From NCBI GenBank assembly GCA_030674185.1, contig CM060307.1, positions 57,978,481 through 58,042,480 on the forward strand: a stretch of 64,000 nucleotides of DNA. Direction: 5' to 3'. Made by a program: the position numbers and the translations under genes. This document shows, in pieces, positions 1 to 64,000 of this stretch; the stretch's first letter is position 1; every line of letters begins with the position of its first letter. The stretch comes from Monoplex corrugatus. Lineage: Eukaryota; Mollusca; Gastropoda; Littorinimorpha; Ranellidae. The notes under the pieces are model-generated. The model did no database searches and was not told where the DNA came from. It was given only the letters and a program-made list of their open reading frames with translations.

Positions 1-3000
1 TTGCTGATTTTAAAATCCATGCTATTAGTATTGTACTTTTTCTGATTATCTTGAAACAGTTTCCAAACATAGGCGTCTACTAAATTACAAGATTCATTTA
101 AAGAGGGAGAAAGCTTTATGTTGTTTGATTCTGGTGAACCCTTAGCTCCTCGTTTGGCAGCCCTGTCAACCACATCGTTATGATGAAACGAACAATGAGA
201 TGGTATCCAACAAAAAGTAAGATCAGTTCCTCTTAGGGATAAGTAATGAATTAAATGGCTAATTTCTATTACCATTTCAGATCTAGTGTCTAATTTCATT
301 AATTCAAGAGCCTGAAGCACTGATTTAGAATCAACGCAGAAAAGGATTTGTGATATATTTCGAGGATAATTTACTAAGTAATTCAAAGCCATCAGTATTG
401 CAAAGAGTTCAGCTGTAAATATTGATTTGTTGGGTCCTATATGGAAAGATTTCTCTATTTTAAGAGCTGGTATTAGAAACGCAGAACCTGCTATTTTCTC
501 AATTAATGAGCCATCTGTGTAGATTTTTAAATGATTGGGATAAAAGTGTTCAATGTGACATTTAACTCGACTCGCTAATAAGTTGATATTATCTTCTTTC
601 TTTAAATCAGTGTGGTGTATGTCAAAGTTTGCTCTTAAGAGTTCCCAACTGGGTACTGGAGAAAAAGAAGGTCTTATAGATATAGGATCCGCTTCTAAAT
701 CAATTCCAGAGCCATTCATGATGTCGTATGTATACGTTGCAAGTGTGGCTTGTGAAGATATTGATTTAGCTCGTTTTGGAAAATCAATGTCTGATATTAA
801 ATTTATATCAGGTCTCAAAACATTTTCAGTGGTGATATTTCTTAGCAGAAATTGGTAGAGACGAGTTTCCTTTGTTCATCAAGCGGCAACGTATCAATTT
901 CACCGTATGTACGGAGGTTGGAAGCATGCATCGGAAGACCAAGCGCAAGTTTAAAACTTTTGCATTCTATACTTTGTAGTTTTTGTAGTAAGTGTCTAGG
1001 TGCACTAAAGAATATTTCTTGGGCATATGTTAGTTTAGATCTAATGAGAGATTTACATAGATGTACAAGTGTTGATGGATTATGTCCCCATGGTTGTTTG
1101 CACACTATTTTCAAAATATTTAGACTCTTTTGGGCTTTTGTGAGTAAGTAGTCGACATGCAGATTCCATGATAATTTTGCTGTAAAGAAAACACCTAAGA
1201 ATTTAATGGTTTGGTTATACTGAAGAACGGTATCTCCTAGTTTAAAGGTGGGCATTATGTCCGGATTAGACCCACTATTAAATAAAATTATCTTTGTCTT
1301 CTCCGTAGATAGATGGAGCCCATTTTCTGCCATGTATTGCGCTATTTTGTCAAGTTCTAATTGATAAAGTTTGCGTGTATAGTTGATACTACGAGAAGGA
1401 GTTTTCCTCTTCATGTTTACCGGCATCCACATGCATAGATCATCAGCATACTGGACTAATGTGACATCTTTAGATATTCTACTTGGTAAATCATTCATTA
1501 GTATCATAAAAAGGAGAGGTGCTATAACTGATCCCTGTGGGATACCCATTTGAAGGGTTCGTTTTTTTTAATACACGTTTCCAATCCTGGTTTGAATTAC
1601 TCGGTTTTCCAACAGACACTTCACATAATTATAAACGCGACCTGTTAGTCCTATGCTTTTTAATTTAAATAATAATCGGGAGTGCCACACTTGGTCGTAT
1701 GCTTTGGTTATATCAAAAAATGTGGCCAATACACATTTACGTCTTGCAAATTGTCGCTTTATGTCAGTGGTTAATTTAGTTAAGAGTTCCACTGTTGACC
1801 TGCTTTTTCGAAAACCAGCCTGATTGACAGATATAATGTTATTCTTTTCACAATAGTGCAACAACCGGTGTACAATAATTTTCTCCATCAGTTTACAGAC
1901 GTGGGATGTTAGTGCAACTGGCCTATAATTTTTCAGATCAGTGTTACATTTATCCGCTTTTGGGATAGGAACCACTATTGTCCGTTTCCAAGTGTCCGGC
2001 ATTTTGCTACTATTCCAACATTTTTCAAAGATAGTATATAGCAAAATTACAAAATTTTCGGGTAAATGTTTCAGCATCTGATCCTACTGACGCTTTTTTG
2101 TTTGGAATAGACTTAATGGCATCTTTTAATTCTTGAAGTGTAATTGATGCGTTCATGTAGTGTGTATTATCTGGGGCAGGGTCGTTATAAACCTCTGTCT
2201 TTTCTTCTCGTTCCCTATGATTTTGACTGGAAACAGGAAGGCCGTCATTATGGCAGACTTCAGCAAATAAATCTGCAAAAGCTTCTGCCTTTTCCAACGA
2301 GCTTGGGAAAGGACTATTGGCTAGCTTTATCGGAAATGACGGCAAACTGATCCCATTTTTCATAATTTTTAGTTTCTCCCAAATTCTATGCATGTCTTTG
2401 TGATTATTTATTTCAGATTTACAAAATGTTGTCCAATACAGCTCTTTGGCTTGTTCTATGATTCTGTTACATTTTATGTTGGCACTTTTCATCGCTCTAT
2501 GATTTTCAGGTGTCCGATTGTTTATGTATGTTTTAAAGCTTTTTTTCTTTTCGTTAACTGCTTTTTCACAATCCTTATTCCACCAAACATTTCCGCGATG
2601 TTTTCTTGTATTTGATGCCTTTACTTTTGGGATGGAAATGTTGGCAGCACTTAAAAGTGAGTCACAGAAAAATGTATAGGCCTACAAGTTGTCTATGTTG
2701 GTGGTATCAGATAGATCTATTTTTGTATTATGAAGGATTGCTTTAAATTTAGTCCAGTCTGCTTCTTTATAATTAAATCGTGGTGAACTTTCATGTGATA
2801 TTATGCTATCTTGTAAGTTATTTTCTGTTTCAGGTCTATGGTTTAGGCTGAGAATTATGGGGATATGATCTGATCCTAAAGAGTCTACAGCTGTTTTCCA
2901 TGTGGCGTTTATTGCTAGTGATGGTGACACTAAAGTTAGATCTATCGCTGTGGGTCCATGGGATGCAATGTCAGGGATACGGGTAACACGTCCATCATTA

Positions 3001-3511
3001 AGTAGACATAAATTTGAGTCCACAAGGTTATCGATGAACCTGTTGCTGGTTATATGAGTACAGTCCCTTTCCCAAAACGGAGCATGCGCGTTGAAGTCTA
3101 TGATTTATCGTGGTGATCTTCAAAATGTCTCAGCCATTCTGTGTTCTCAGCATCTGGGCCTCTTGGTAAATAGACAGAGGCCATATTTAGGACTAATGAT
3201 GAGGAAAATTTTATAGTAGCAGCACATGACGAAATAGAAGCAGTAGATCTTGGCACTGGAGATTTTGTTTCACAAAAGTTCAGTCCTTCAAGAACATATA
3301 TTGCAGTAAAAATTCGGCTACCATCATTTACTGAGCAGCTGTAGATGGGTGGGTAATAAAACCCTGATAATTTGGGCAAATCCATTTTGTCGGTATTCAG
3401 CGACTGTAAAAGTAAGACCTGGAAATTTGTAGAAGAGAGATAGTTACTGAGGTAATGAATATTTTTAACAATGGAACGAGTATTCCACTGAAGTATATTT
3501 ACTTTGTACAT
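1..3511 (-). pseudogene. ORF2 of the I-group LINE: endonuclease, reverse transcriptase, RNase H
   Basis: The endonuclease begins MYKVNILQWNTRSI at 3511; its later part carries a GSDHIPI motif (about 2870). RT motifs are LKNYRPVALTS, NQAGFRKSRSTVEL, DITKAYDQVW, GIPQGSVIAPLLF (1549 downward) and YADD. RNase H motifs are IYTDGS (about 520), FTAELFAI (about 420), CVDSKSV and HNDVVDRAA, so all four acidic positions are present. Breaks: a frameshift between 3098 and 3023, an in-frame TAG at 2682-2684, a frameshift near 2050-2077, an in-frame TAA at 1568-1570 beside an A-run, and a one-base shift near 850. After that last shift the frame stays open down to position 1. Such ORF2 proteins nick target DNA and prime reverse transcription there. 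Confidence 0.85.
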
Positions 3512-3520
3512 TTATTTATC
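1..3520 (-). mobile_element. Non-LTR retrotransposon of the I/Jockey group, decayed, cut by the window start
   Basis: A LINE read on the minus strand. In element order it shows an APE-type endonuclease (3511 down to about 2700), a linker, a reverse transcriptase (about 2080 to 1100) and an RNase H domain (about 530 to 200). The order EN-RT-RNase H in one ORF2 is typical of the I and Nimb clades. The 5' side stops near the endonuclease start at about 3511; I see no ORF1 upstream, so it is probably 5'-truncated. The 3' end lies before position 1. The frame is broken by stops and frameshifts, so this copy should be inactive. The clade assignment is from motifs only. Confidence 0.85.
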
Positions 3521-3949
3521 ATGATCGATCAAACTGGCACAGAGCAGTGCAGGTAGTATGATGGAGTTATTAGATAATGACAAGTTTGTTAATACAAGTA
3601 AATGTTCAGAAAATGTCGAAAATCGTTAAAAAGACGAGTGATAATTAACACACACACACACAAAAAAAAAGAAGTAAACACCAGAAGTTGAAAAGAACAG
3701 TAACAATAAAACTTTTAAGTAGAAGTGCGAATTCCTAGCAGTTGATCAACAGTGTCTTAAATCATATAGTTCCTTAGTATATACGACAACAGTAGGCCTA
3801 AAATAAAAACAACTATGTGAGAAAGGAAATGGCAAACGTTACTCAAATCAGGAACAGCTTTGTATAAATAGTATCTGCTGTCATCTTATACATCTGGTGC
3901 TGTCACAAGAAACGATCAACACGAAGTGGTTACCATACATGATTTTTTA

Positions 3950-3973
3950 GTGTGTGTGTGTGTGTGCGTGCGT

Positions 3974-4028
<55 letters not shown>

Positions 4029-4079
4029 ATGTGTGTACGTATGTGGTGGCCTTTGATTTAATGTCTATTCACTAAAGTG

Positions 4080-4134
<55 letters not shown>
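3950..4134. repeat. (TG)n microsatellites, two tracts
   Basis: Nearly pure TG runs occupy about 3950-4030 and 4081-4134, separated by about 50 bp of ordinary sequence. Confidence 0.95.
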
Positions 4135-4135
<1 letters not shown>

Positions 4136-4165
4136 CTCAGTGTGTGTGCCTCAGTATGTGTGTGT

Positions 4166-4210
4166 GTGTAGTGTAGTGTAGTGTAGTGTAGTGTAGTGTA
4201 GTGTAGTGTA
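4166..4210. repeat. (GTGTA)9 pentanucleotide microsatellite
   Basis: Nine consecutive GTGTA units, apparently derived from the adjoining GT tract. Confidence 0.93.
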
Positions 4211-4688
4211 CACACCGTGAAATCGTATGTTTGTCTTCATGTGTAACGTGTGTAAGCTTATGTGTATCCATATATATTATGTGTGGTTGTATGTTTGTGG
4301 GCGCATTGTGTGTATGCATATCAGTCTGTATGCATACCACTGTCTGTGTGATAACCGACTGAACTTCCAAGTTTGGCAAAAAATCTCCCTCAGTTAAATC
4401 AACGGTTTTATTGTCACAGTTTAGCTTAATTCTTATGATCTGGAAAAGAAAAAGAAAATCAAATGAAAATTAGCCAAATTTTTCGAGGTTTGTAAAGATG
4501 TGTACTTTCTGAACATTTCTAATTCCACACATAGGCCTACTTCCTTAAGTTAAACTGACACTGAAACATGTAGTTTCTGAACAATAATTTTTAATTTCCA
4601 CTTTCACATATAGGCCTACGTTGGACTGATACTGGTTGTTTATTTGCCGTTACCCTTCATGGGCCCATCGGCGTTAAAAGATCTATTG

Positions 4689-4690
<2 letters not shown>

Positions 4691-4757
<67 letters not shown>

Positions 4758-4880
4758 CGTTCGTTCTTTAATTTAACGTCTTTTCACTATAAGTGTGTGT
4801 GTGTGTGTGTGTTGTGAGGGGGCGGAGAGGGGGCGAATTGCTTGTTGTGTTGTGTGCCTGTCTGTGTGTGTGTGTGTGTG
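4691..4880. repeat. (GT)n microsatellites
   Basis: A pure GT run at 4691-4756, then shorter GT runs at about 4793-4811 and 4864-4880. Confidence 0.93.
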
Positions 4881-5159
4881 TATGTGTAAGTGGGTAGGTG
4901 AGTGGGTGAGCGCATGATGTACGTGCACACATAAACAACACATCGAATGGTCATATATCGTCGCATAGCTCTCGTTCTTCTGCCTTATGTTTCCAAACAA
5001 AACACATTACATTGATATTGGTTTTATCTTATCTAAGATGTTAACGAATCTTCCTTTACATGATGTATGGGTTTTCACACACTCAAGACTTTCTGAATCA
5101 TTCAAGTAGAAGCATTTCGCTGTCTGCTGTTTTCAATTGCATGCGTCTATGTTTGTAGA

Positions 5160-5286
5160 TCGTATATTACAAGTGTCCCCATTGGCCAAACTTATGCAGT
5201 TTTCCTGCACATGACCAATCAAATCTACTCGTTTTTAGTTGACGAATTTTATTTGAGCGCCATCTGCTAGTGATTTCCAAACAAAG
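5160..5286 (+). promoter_or_regulatory. Probable XPO7 promoter and 5' UTR
   Basis: The 120 bases before the XPO7 start codon contain CCAAT-box sequences in both orientations (ATTGG near 5180, CCAAT near 5214) and no clear TATA box. The start codon lies in AAAGATGGCT, which resembles a YY1 site, with GCGCCATC, an inverted form, about 25 bases upstream. YY1 sites overlapping the start codon occur in many housekeeping genes, which fits XPO7. The transcription start cannot be placed from sequence alone. Confidence 0.4.
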
Positions 5287-58636
<53,350 letters not shown>

Positions 58637-58646
58637 GTATCCTTTG
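58637..58646 (+). promoter_or_regulatory. U12-type 5' splice site of XPO7 intron 21
   Basis: GTATCCTTTG directly follows exon 21 in the expected phase (2). It matches the minor-spliceosome donor consensus RTATCCTTT completely. The branch point and acceptor lie beyond the window. Confidence 0.85.
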
Positions 58647-58746
58647 TCACAGCACCTCTTTTTATGTTTACCATTAACCCCTTCACTGCCTCAGTATAAT
58701 AGCACATATGAATAACTGTATGCCAAGGTAAAATTTAGCTTTTTTG

Positions 58747-59860
58747 GGTAGGTTCAATAAAATGGTTACTGCTCACTTATTTCTTGACAGATCTCTCTGA
58801 TTTTTTGTATGTTTTGTTGTTATGCATTGGTCTACAATGTCCTGTCAAAATAACTTGATTATGTTGATAATTAGTATAGCAGAAACTGACATAATTATAA
58901 AAATTTTACCAAAAATAACAGTTTTCGAGTATACACAAACACATTGTGCCAAACAAAATGAGTCAGAACACTCAAAAAGTGGTCTTACTATTTATTCAAC
59001 ATCAGCACTAACACATGACAGTCATATAAATCCCAAGGAATGTTGTTCCTGATTATAATCTGCTCATAATTGGGGGTACTATTTTTTAGGTAAAAAGGGG
59101 CATAATCATGCTTTTCACGGTATGTTCACTAACATGTACATTACTCATCCATTTATTGAGGTATTTGTTAGATTTTTTGTGGATTTCTTCCTTATACCCT
59201 TGTCTACAATTTCACATCATTCTAATTTGATTTTGTTGGTAATGATGGTTCACACTAATAATATGTGATAAAACAGTTTTTGTTTTGTTTTCAATTTGAG
59301 AGTTTTAGAACAATCCAGCACATAAAAGCCCACTAAACACAGCAAAAATACCTTTTGGTGTTTGCTCAACAACATTACAAATACCTGGGATTCAAACTGT
59401 TGTCAATAAATGTCCCTCTTTGTAACAATCTGTATGTTACTGGGGGTACCCCAATTCTACTAGAAAGGGGCATAATTTTACTATTTGGGGTAGGTTCAGT
59501 ACCTCAATCACTGCTTATTCATTTGTTGACATATGACTTAGATTTATGGCTTCTCTTTCCTTTTACCCCAAGCTATAATGCTATGTAACAATAGTGTAAT
59601 TTTATTAGCCATTTGGAAGATGGACAAGGATATAACGGATGGTGGTTTTACAAAAAATAAAAGTTTCTAAAAACACACATGTTACAACACATAAAACCTG
59701 TAAAACACTGACAAAAACTTCTGTTAGTGTTTACTCAACATCACTGTAAGTACACAGTGTGGTCCAAATTGTTATAGTATAATAAATATTGGTAAGTGTT
59801 CAAAATGACAACTATGGAAAAAAAAAAGTCTGAAGAAAAAAATAAACAATTGTCTGATAC
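58747..59860. repeat. Three diverged ~371-bp tandem repeats in piggyBac 2
   Basis: Landmarks recur at 58747, 59119 and 59489 (GGTAGGTTCA or GGTATGTTCA, followed by TACTC or CTGCTYA, CATTTATTGA and so on), and GGGGCATAAT recurs before units 2 and 3. Units are clearly related but well diverged. Confidence 0.7.
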
Positions 59861-61559
59861 ACACAAAGACACCCCCCCCCCCCCCACATACACACACACA
59901 TGGTATCCATTTGTTATCACACAAAACAATGTAGGAACTGTGTTAGTGTTTCTGAACATAGTGTAGGCCTACTCACATTACTGCCATGCTGTTCTATAGG
60001 AATCCAGCACTTGCGCTTGGACATAATCCTCAGCTTGTCTGCATTCCCTACTTCATAACTTTAGGGGATGGTGTTCTTTTTTTTTGTCTGTCCAAATTGT
60101 GGTTCATAGAAACACACAAGGGGATTCATTCTATACTCCACTTGGTCTTCTTTCACTGATGGCACTTGGTCTGATCACAGCATTCACAAAACAGTGAACA
60201 CACGCACAGGTGAGGAAAAAAAACACACTGTAGAATGGAAAACTAAGAAAACAAAAAAGCAGAAGAGAATGAAATGTGTAACTAAGAAAAAAAAAACCCA
60301 CATAAAAACAGATTATCCTACTGCCAATATGCAAATTTGGTGTGATAGTCCATGAAACACTGGCCTAAGCACAATCCAGGCTTGGATGGGCAGGAGGGGC
60401 AATGGTAGCGGGATTCCTTCCGCACTCTGAGCTTTTTGGTGCAGACCCGACATGGCTTGGTAGGGGCAGCCTTGTTTGGTGTCGGTGGCAGTGAGAACAA
60501 AAAGTGGTTTGCACCCATCCTCACCTCGTCATCCATTTTGCCTTCTTCCACAGCAGGCACCTGGTCTGGCCAAATCCAAGAGATGATGATACTCTCTGTA
60601 AAACCTAGGAAAGTTTTACAGGAGTCATCACCTCTTGACTTTTGTAAAATAAAGGCATTGCAGGCTGCAACCTGCAGAAAATGGAAAAACAATTTTTTTG
60701 TCCATTTCATCGACTTCCATGTGCAGTCATATGGATGAAGCAGCTGATCTTGTTTGTCGACTCCACACATATTCCTGTTGTACTGCGATGAAACGGACGG
60801 ACGAATGTTGATTCCCCGTCGTCCCCGGTCTGGAATCAGTGCCTCAGTGTGGCCGTGCGCAGAGGACAGCAGGTGCACCACTTTTGTGCTGTGGTACTTT
60901 GTGGCAATGATCTTGTTGTCACCACAAAGAGCAGCTGATGATCCGGGGTCCAGCTTCACACCACGTAGCTCCTCTGGAATACCCTGGTTCTCCCGGACGG
61001 TGCCGCAGGCCAAGGTGTTCCTTTCCAGACTACTGTACCAGTTGTCCGTGTAGACATGGTAGCCCTTTTCCAGGAGAGGGGCTACCAGGTACAGCACCAT
61101 CTTCTCGCTGGTCGAGAGAGTGGGGTTGTCTGCGTTCACAGACTCCAGGACAGGCTGCACCTCGTTGATGGGGTCCTCCTTTCCAGCATACACCTTGAAG
61201 CGGTAGCAGTAGCCACCACTTCCCCTGACACCGCCGTCGGACTCACAGCAAAGATAGATTTTTATCCCAAACCGGGCACGTTTCAAGGGTATGTATTGAC
61301 GAAATATCAATCTACCCTTCCAAAGAAGTAGACTTTCATCAACACACACCGCTTGCCGGGGCTCATACACCTCCTGGAACTTCTCATGCAGATGATCCAG
61401 AATGGGACGAATCTTGTAAAGACGGTCATACCTGGATCACCTGGCACTGGCATGGCTGCATTGTCGTTGAAATGCAGAAATTGAAGAAGAATCTGAAATA
61501 CAGAATAAACTTTCAAGATAAGTAAGCAGACCCACAATTGGGCACACACACACACCACA

Positions 61560-61576
61560 CACACACACATCACACA

Positions 61577-61629
<53 letters not shown>

Positions 61630-61786
61630 CACATTTACACAAACACACACTAACAGTATTACACACACATGAATATAAAACACCACACTGGTACCAAAAA
61701 AGTGCTTTGTGTTTACAAAATGAACAAACTTGATAGAAAAACTTGCATACAGAAATAAATAATGCTTAAGCTCCCCCACGTGTGTG

Positions 61787-61825
<39 letters not shown>

Positions 61826-61988
61826 CATGTACACATTTACACAAACACACACTAACAGTATCACACACTTTTGATTATAAAAACACCACACTGGTACAAA
61901 AAAAGTGCTTTTGTGTTTTACAAAATGAACAAACTTGTATGGAAAACTTGCACACAGAAATAAATAATGCTTATGCACACACATGCGT

Positions 61989-62034
<46 letters not shown>

Positions 62035-62196
62035 ACACACACATGTACACATTTACACAAGCACACACTAACAGTATCACACACAAGAAGAATATAAAAA
62101 CACCACAATGGTACCAAAAAAGTGCTTTTGTGTTTTACAAATTGAACAAACTTGTATGGAAAACTTGCACACAGAAATAAATAATGCTTATGTGCA

Positions 62197-62264
<68 letters not shown>
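61560..62264. repeat. CA microsatellites with an interleaved ~205-bp unit, three copies
   Basis: The unit beginning ACATGTACACATTTACACA occurs at 61623, 61825 and 62041. Each runs through CACCACACTGGTAC and AAAAAGTGCTTT to AATAAATAATGCTTA and ends in a CA tract of a different length. All lie in the transposase intron. Confidence 0.85.
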
Positions 62265-62266
<2 letters not shown>

Positions 62267-62305
62267 CCCACCTATCCATACAGTTATTATTTCCCATACT
62301 TTAGT

Positions 62306-62330
62306 AAAAAAAAAAAAAAAAAAAAAAAAC
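62306..62330. repeat. Poly-A run
   Basis: About 25 consecutive A next to the GC donor of the piggyBac 2 intron. Confidence 0.9.
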
Positions 62331-63373
62331 AGAGCTACTTGCCTGGAACCGGTTTCTGGTCATGATGGAACTGAAGACTGGAACTCTGTACAGCAGCTTC
62401 TTGGACCAGTACAGTTCAATTGAAGGCAAGCGCACAATGCCCATCAGCAGAACCAGGCCCAGAAACTTCCTCATTTCTGCACCATCAACTTTCTCCCACT
62501 TGTTGGCCCTTGAAAATTCTGGAAGGTTGGGGTGTGCTTCCAGAAACTGGTCAGCATATAAATTGGTCTGAACAACCAGATGGTTGATCAGGTCAGAAAA
62601 AAATAATTCTATGTAGTCAACTGGCCGAAAATTAGCACAGTTGACTTTCAACCCTGGATTTCCAGTGAAAACAACATCAGGATTGGGGGGCTGTGCATCA
62701 GCTTCTCTCCATTCTCTGATCAGCTCTTGCTGACCACGCCTCACGCCACGCCCCCTGCCACTTCCACGGGATCCTCGCCGTCTCCCAGAGCCCCTACCAC
62801 GTCCACGACCCCGTCACCTCATGACAGGAGGGGGTGCAGTGCTCGTTGATGGCACGGGCTCCGGCATTTCTGCTTCGTCACCCTCGCTAGCGCCGGTTTC
62901 ATCACTCGGAGCGAACAGAGGATCGTCGTCATCACCAGCACCTATCTTGGATAAAAGTGGATGGTGCTGATTCCCATCCGTCTCCTCCTCACTAACATCA
63001 GGATCCGATCCTCCGAGGTCTTCGTCACCACTGTCTCGATCATTGAAGATTTCATCTAAAACATCAAGCGCAGTATATCGCTTGAAAACGGGACGAGCCG
63101 ACGATGTGCTAGGTTGCGCAGCCATCTTGAATATGATAATCAGCTCCGACCTCTCAACTCGCAATTAGCACACCCTGTGGTCAGTGACCGGTCACGTGAA
63201 GGGAACGGGGTCTTTCCTTGACCTCAGTAGAAGAGTTGGAAATACTTTACCCGGTCGTCTCCCATTTAGATTTTTCCACTTTCCATGATGCTACGAGACC
63301 CACTCGTGTACGGGCGTGGTGATTTTTGGTTTTTACTACGAGTGGCACTCGTACCAAGCAGGGAACGGGTTAA

Positions 63374-64000
63374 CCGTTATTTAACCCAGTGAAGATAAAT
63401 TGTGTCAGCGGTAAGGCAATTCAGATATTCCCTCAAATGATATGTATGAATGAAACTTCAATATTCCCTTTGTAAAACCAGTTTAACTTTGTAAACCAAA
63501 CCATATGCCAGTTTTGTTTGACAGTCATGTATGTGTAAGAGTGGAACTGAAATTTATTGGGAATGTAGATTGATACTCAGCTCTGCCATGCTTTATACGA
63601 GTTCCTTTATGCATTTTGTAGATTACTGAGAAGAGTGTGTTATGGTTTCTGAGAAGATAGTGTTACGATTTCTTTGTGAAACCATCTTCAGGCTAAGTGG
63701 TAGGCTGTGTAGCTGGCCCTATCTTTATTAGCTGAATGGTGGCACACTTTTCACCCAGTGAAGACATGGCCTCCCAGTCAGCCATTCAGCCTGATGAAAG
63801 TCTCATGAAGAGGCTGAAATATTATCTCCTTGGCATTGGACATATTCTGGTGGGGAACTCAGAACTTGTATAGTTTTCTTCTAAAGTTAGAAAGTTGGTT
63901 CAGAGCTCCTAGTGAAAAGATTACATACAAATAGTTTGAAAGCATTTAGAAACATTCAATTTTTGTGAACTATTTCTTCATTTGATTGTTTGCAATCTCA
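63374..64000. other. XPO7 intron 21, continuing out of the window
   Basis: No exon, repeat or gene is recognised in this end segment. Confidence 0.6.

Larger units (their letters stand above)
3521..5159. other. Intergenic DNA upstream of XPO7, rich in GT microsatellites
   Basis: No coding region is supported. The stretch contains several (TG)n tracts, a GTGTA pentamer array and three copies of the palindrome TAGGCCTA (3793, 4542, 4611). Open frames here are products of the simple repeats. Confidence 0.7.
60318..63125 (-). pseudogene. piggyBac transposase 2, broken by one stop and one frameshift
   Basis: Likely start at 63125 (MAAQPSTSSARPVFKRYTAL), inside a longer open frame. An acidic N-terminus and an Arg/Gly-rich stretch follow; in it an in-frame TGA (62814-62816) lies where Arg codons dominate, so CGA to TGA is likely. 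Then come VDYIELFFSD, NLYADQFL and TRNRFQ; an intron from 62342 to 61493; then LQFLHFNDNAAMP; a one-base shift near 61436; and the catalytic part with CVDESLLLWKG, VYTDNWYSS and NMCGVDKQDQ. The Cys-rich C-terminus has CRVC, CPSCPSKPGLC and CFMDYH. All three catalytic Asp remain. The intron donor is GC rather than GT. Confidence 0.85.
58678..63369 (-). mobile_element. piggyBac transposon 2 (4.7 kb)
   Basis: TTAA flanks both ends (58674-58677 and 63370-63373). Ends: CCCCTTCACTGCCT on the left, and the reverse complement on the right reads CCCGTTCCCTGCTT, 11 of 14 alike. Its noncoding left half contains three diverged 371-bp tandem repeats, and its transposase intron contains a CA-linked minisatellite. 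It is a different family from piggyBac 1 by sequence and structure. Confidence 0.85.

Overview
The window is animal nuclear DNA. It has long introns, (CA)n and (GT)n microsatellites, and dense transposons of types common in lophotrochozoans: an L2 LINE, an I-group LINE with RNase H, two piggyBacs, a Mutator-like DNA transposon, a Ty3-type LTR element, tRNA-derived SINEs and MITEs. Together these suggest a mollusc, probably a marine gastropod. That assignment is inference; no taxon-diagnostic gene is present.

The one clear host gene is exportin-7 (XPO7/RanBP16) on the + strand. I traced 21 coding exons from the start codon at 5287 to 58636, about 752 of roughly 1,090 residues; the gene continues beyond the window. 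All exon junctions are phase-consistent. The exceptions worth noting are a one-base excess in exon 10 (about 40736), a duplicated 3' splice site at exon 16 (50063 or 50084), and a minor-spliceosome (U12-type) donor after exon 21 (58637).

Layout: 1-3520, decayed I-group LINE (- strand). 3521-5286, microsatellite-rich upstream DNA and promoter. Intron 1 holds a full-length L2 LINE with an intact 1,048-codon frame. Intron 2 holds a possible small nested two-exon gene. Intron 3 holds half of a MITE, two truncated L2 copies and a CpG-rich patch. Intron 4 holds a fourth L2 copy and an apparently intact Mutator-like transposon with a spliced 638-residue transposase. Intron 6 holds a SINE head, a TTAA-flanked MITE, a 1.36-kb satellite of about 32-bp units and a SINE tail. 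Intron 9 holds a TIR element with zinc-finger remnants. Intron 13 holds the other MITE copy and an L2 relic. Intron 15 holds a SINE and a 2.6-kb piggyBac. Intron 18 holds an L2 relic and an internally deleted Ty3-type element with near-identical LTRs. Intron 21 holds a 4.7-kb piggyBac starting about 40 bp after the U12 donor.

Functionally, XPO7 supplies the only host coding content that I can name: a RanGTP-dependent nuclear transport receptor of the importin-beta family. Everything else is mobile DNA or its by-products. Several reading frames, in transposons and in XPO7 exon 10, are broken by single-base indels, so residual assembly errors should be considered before calling them mutations.
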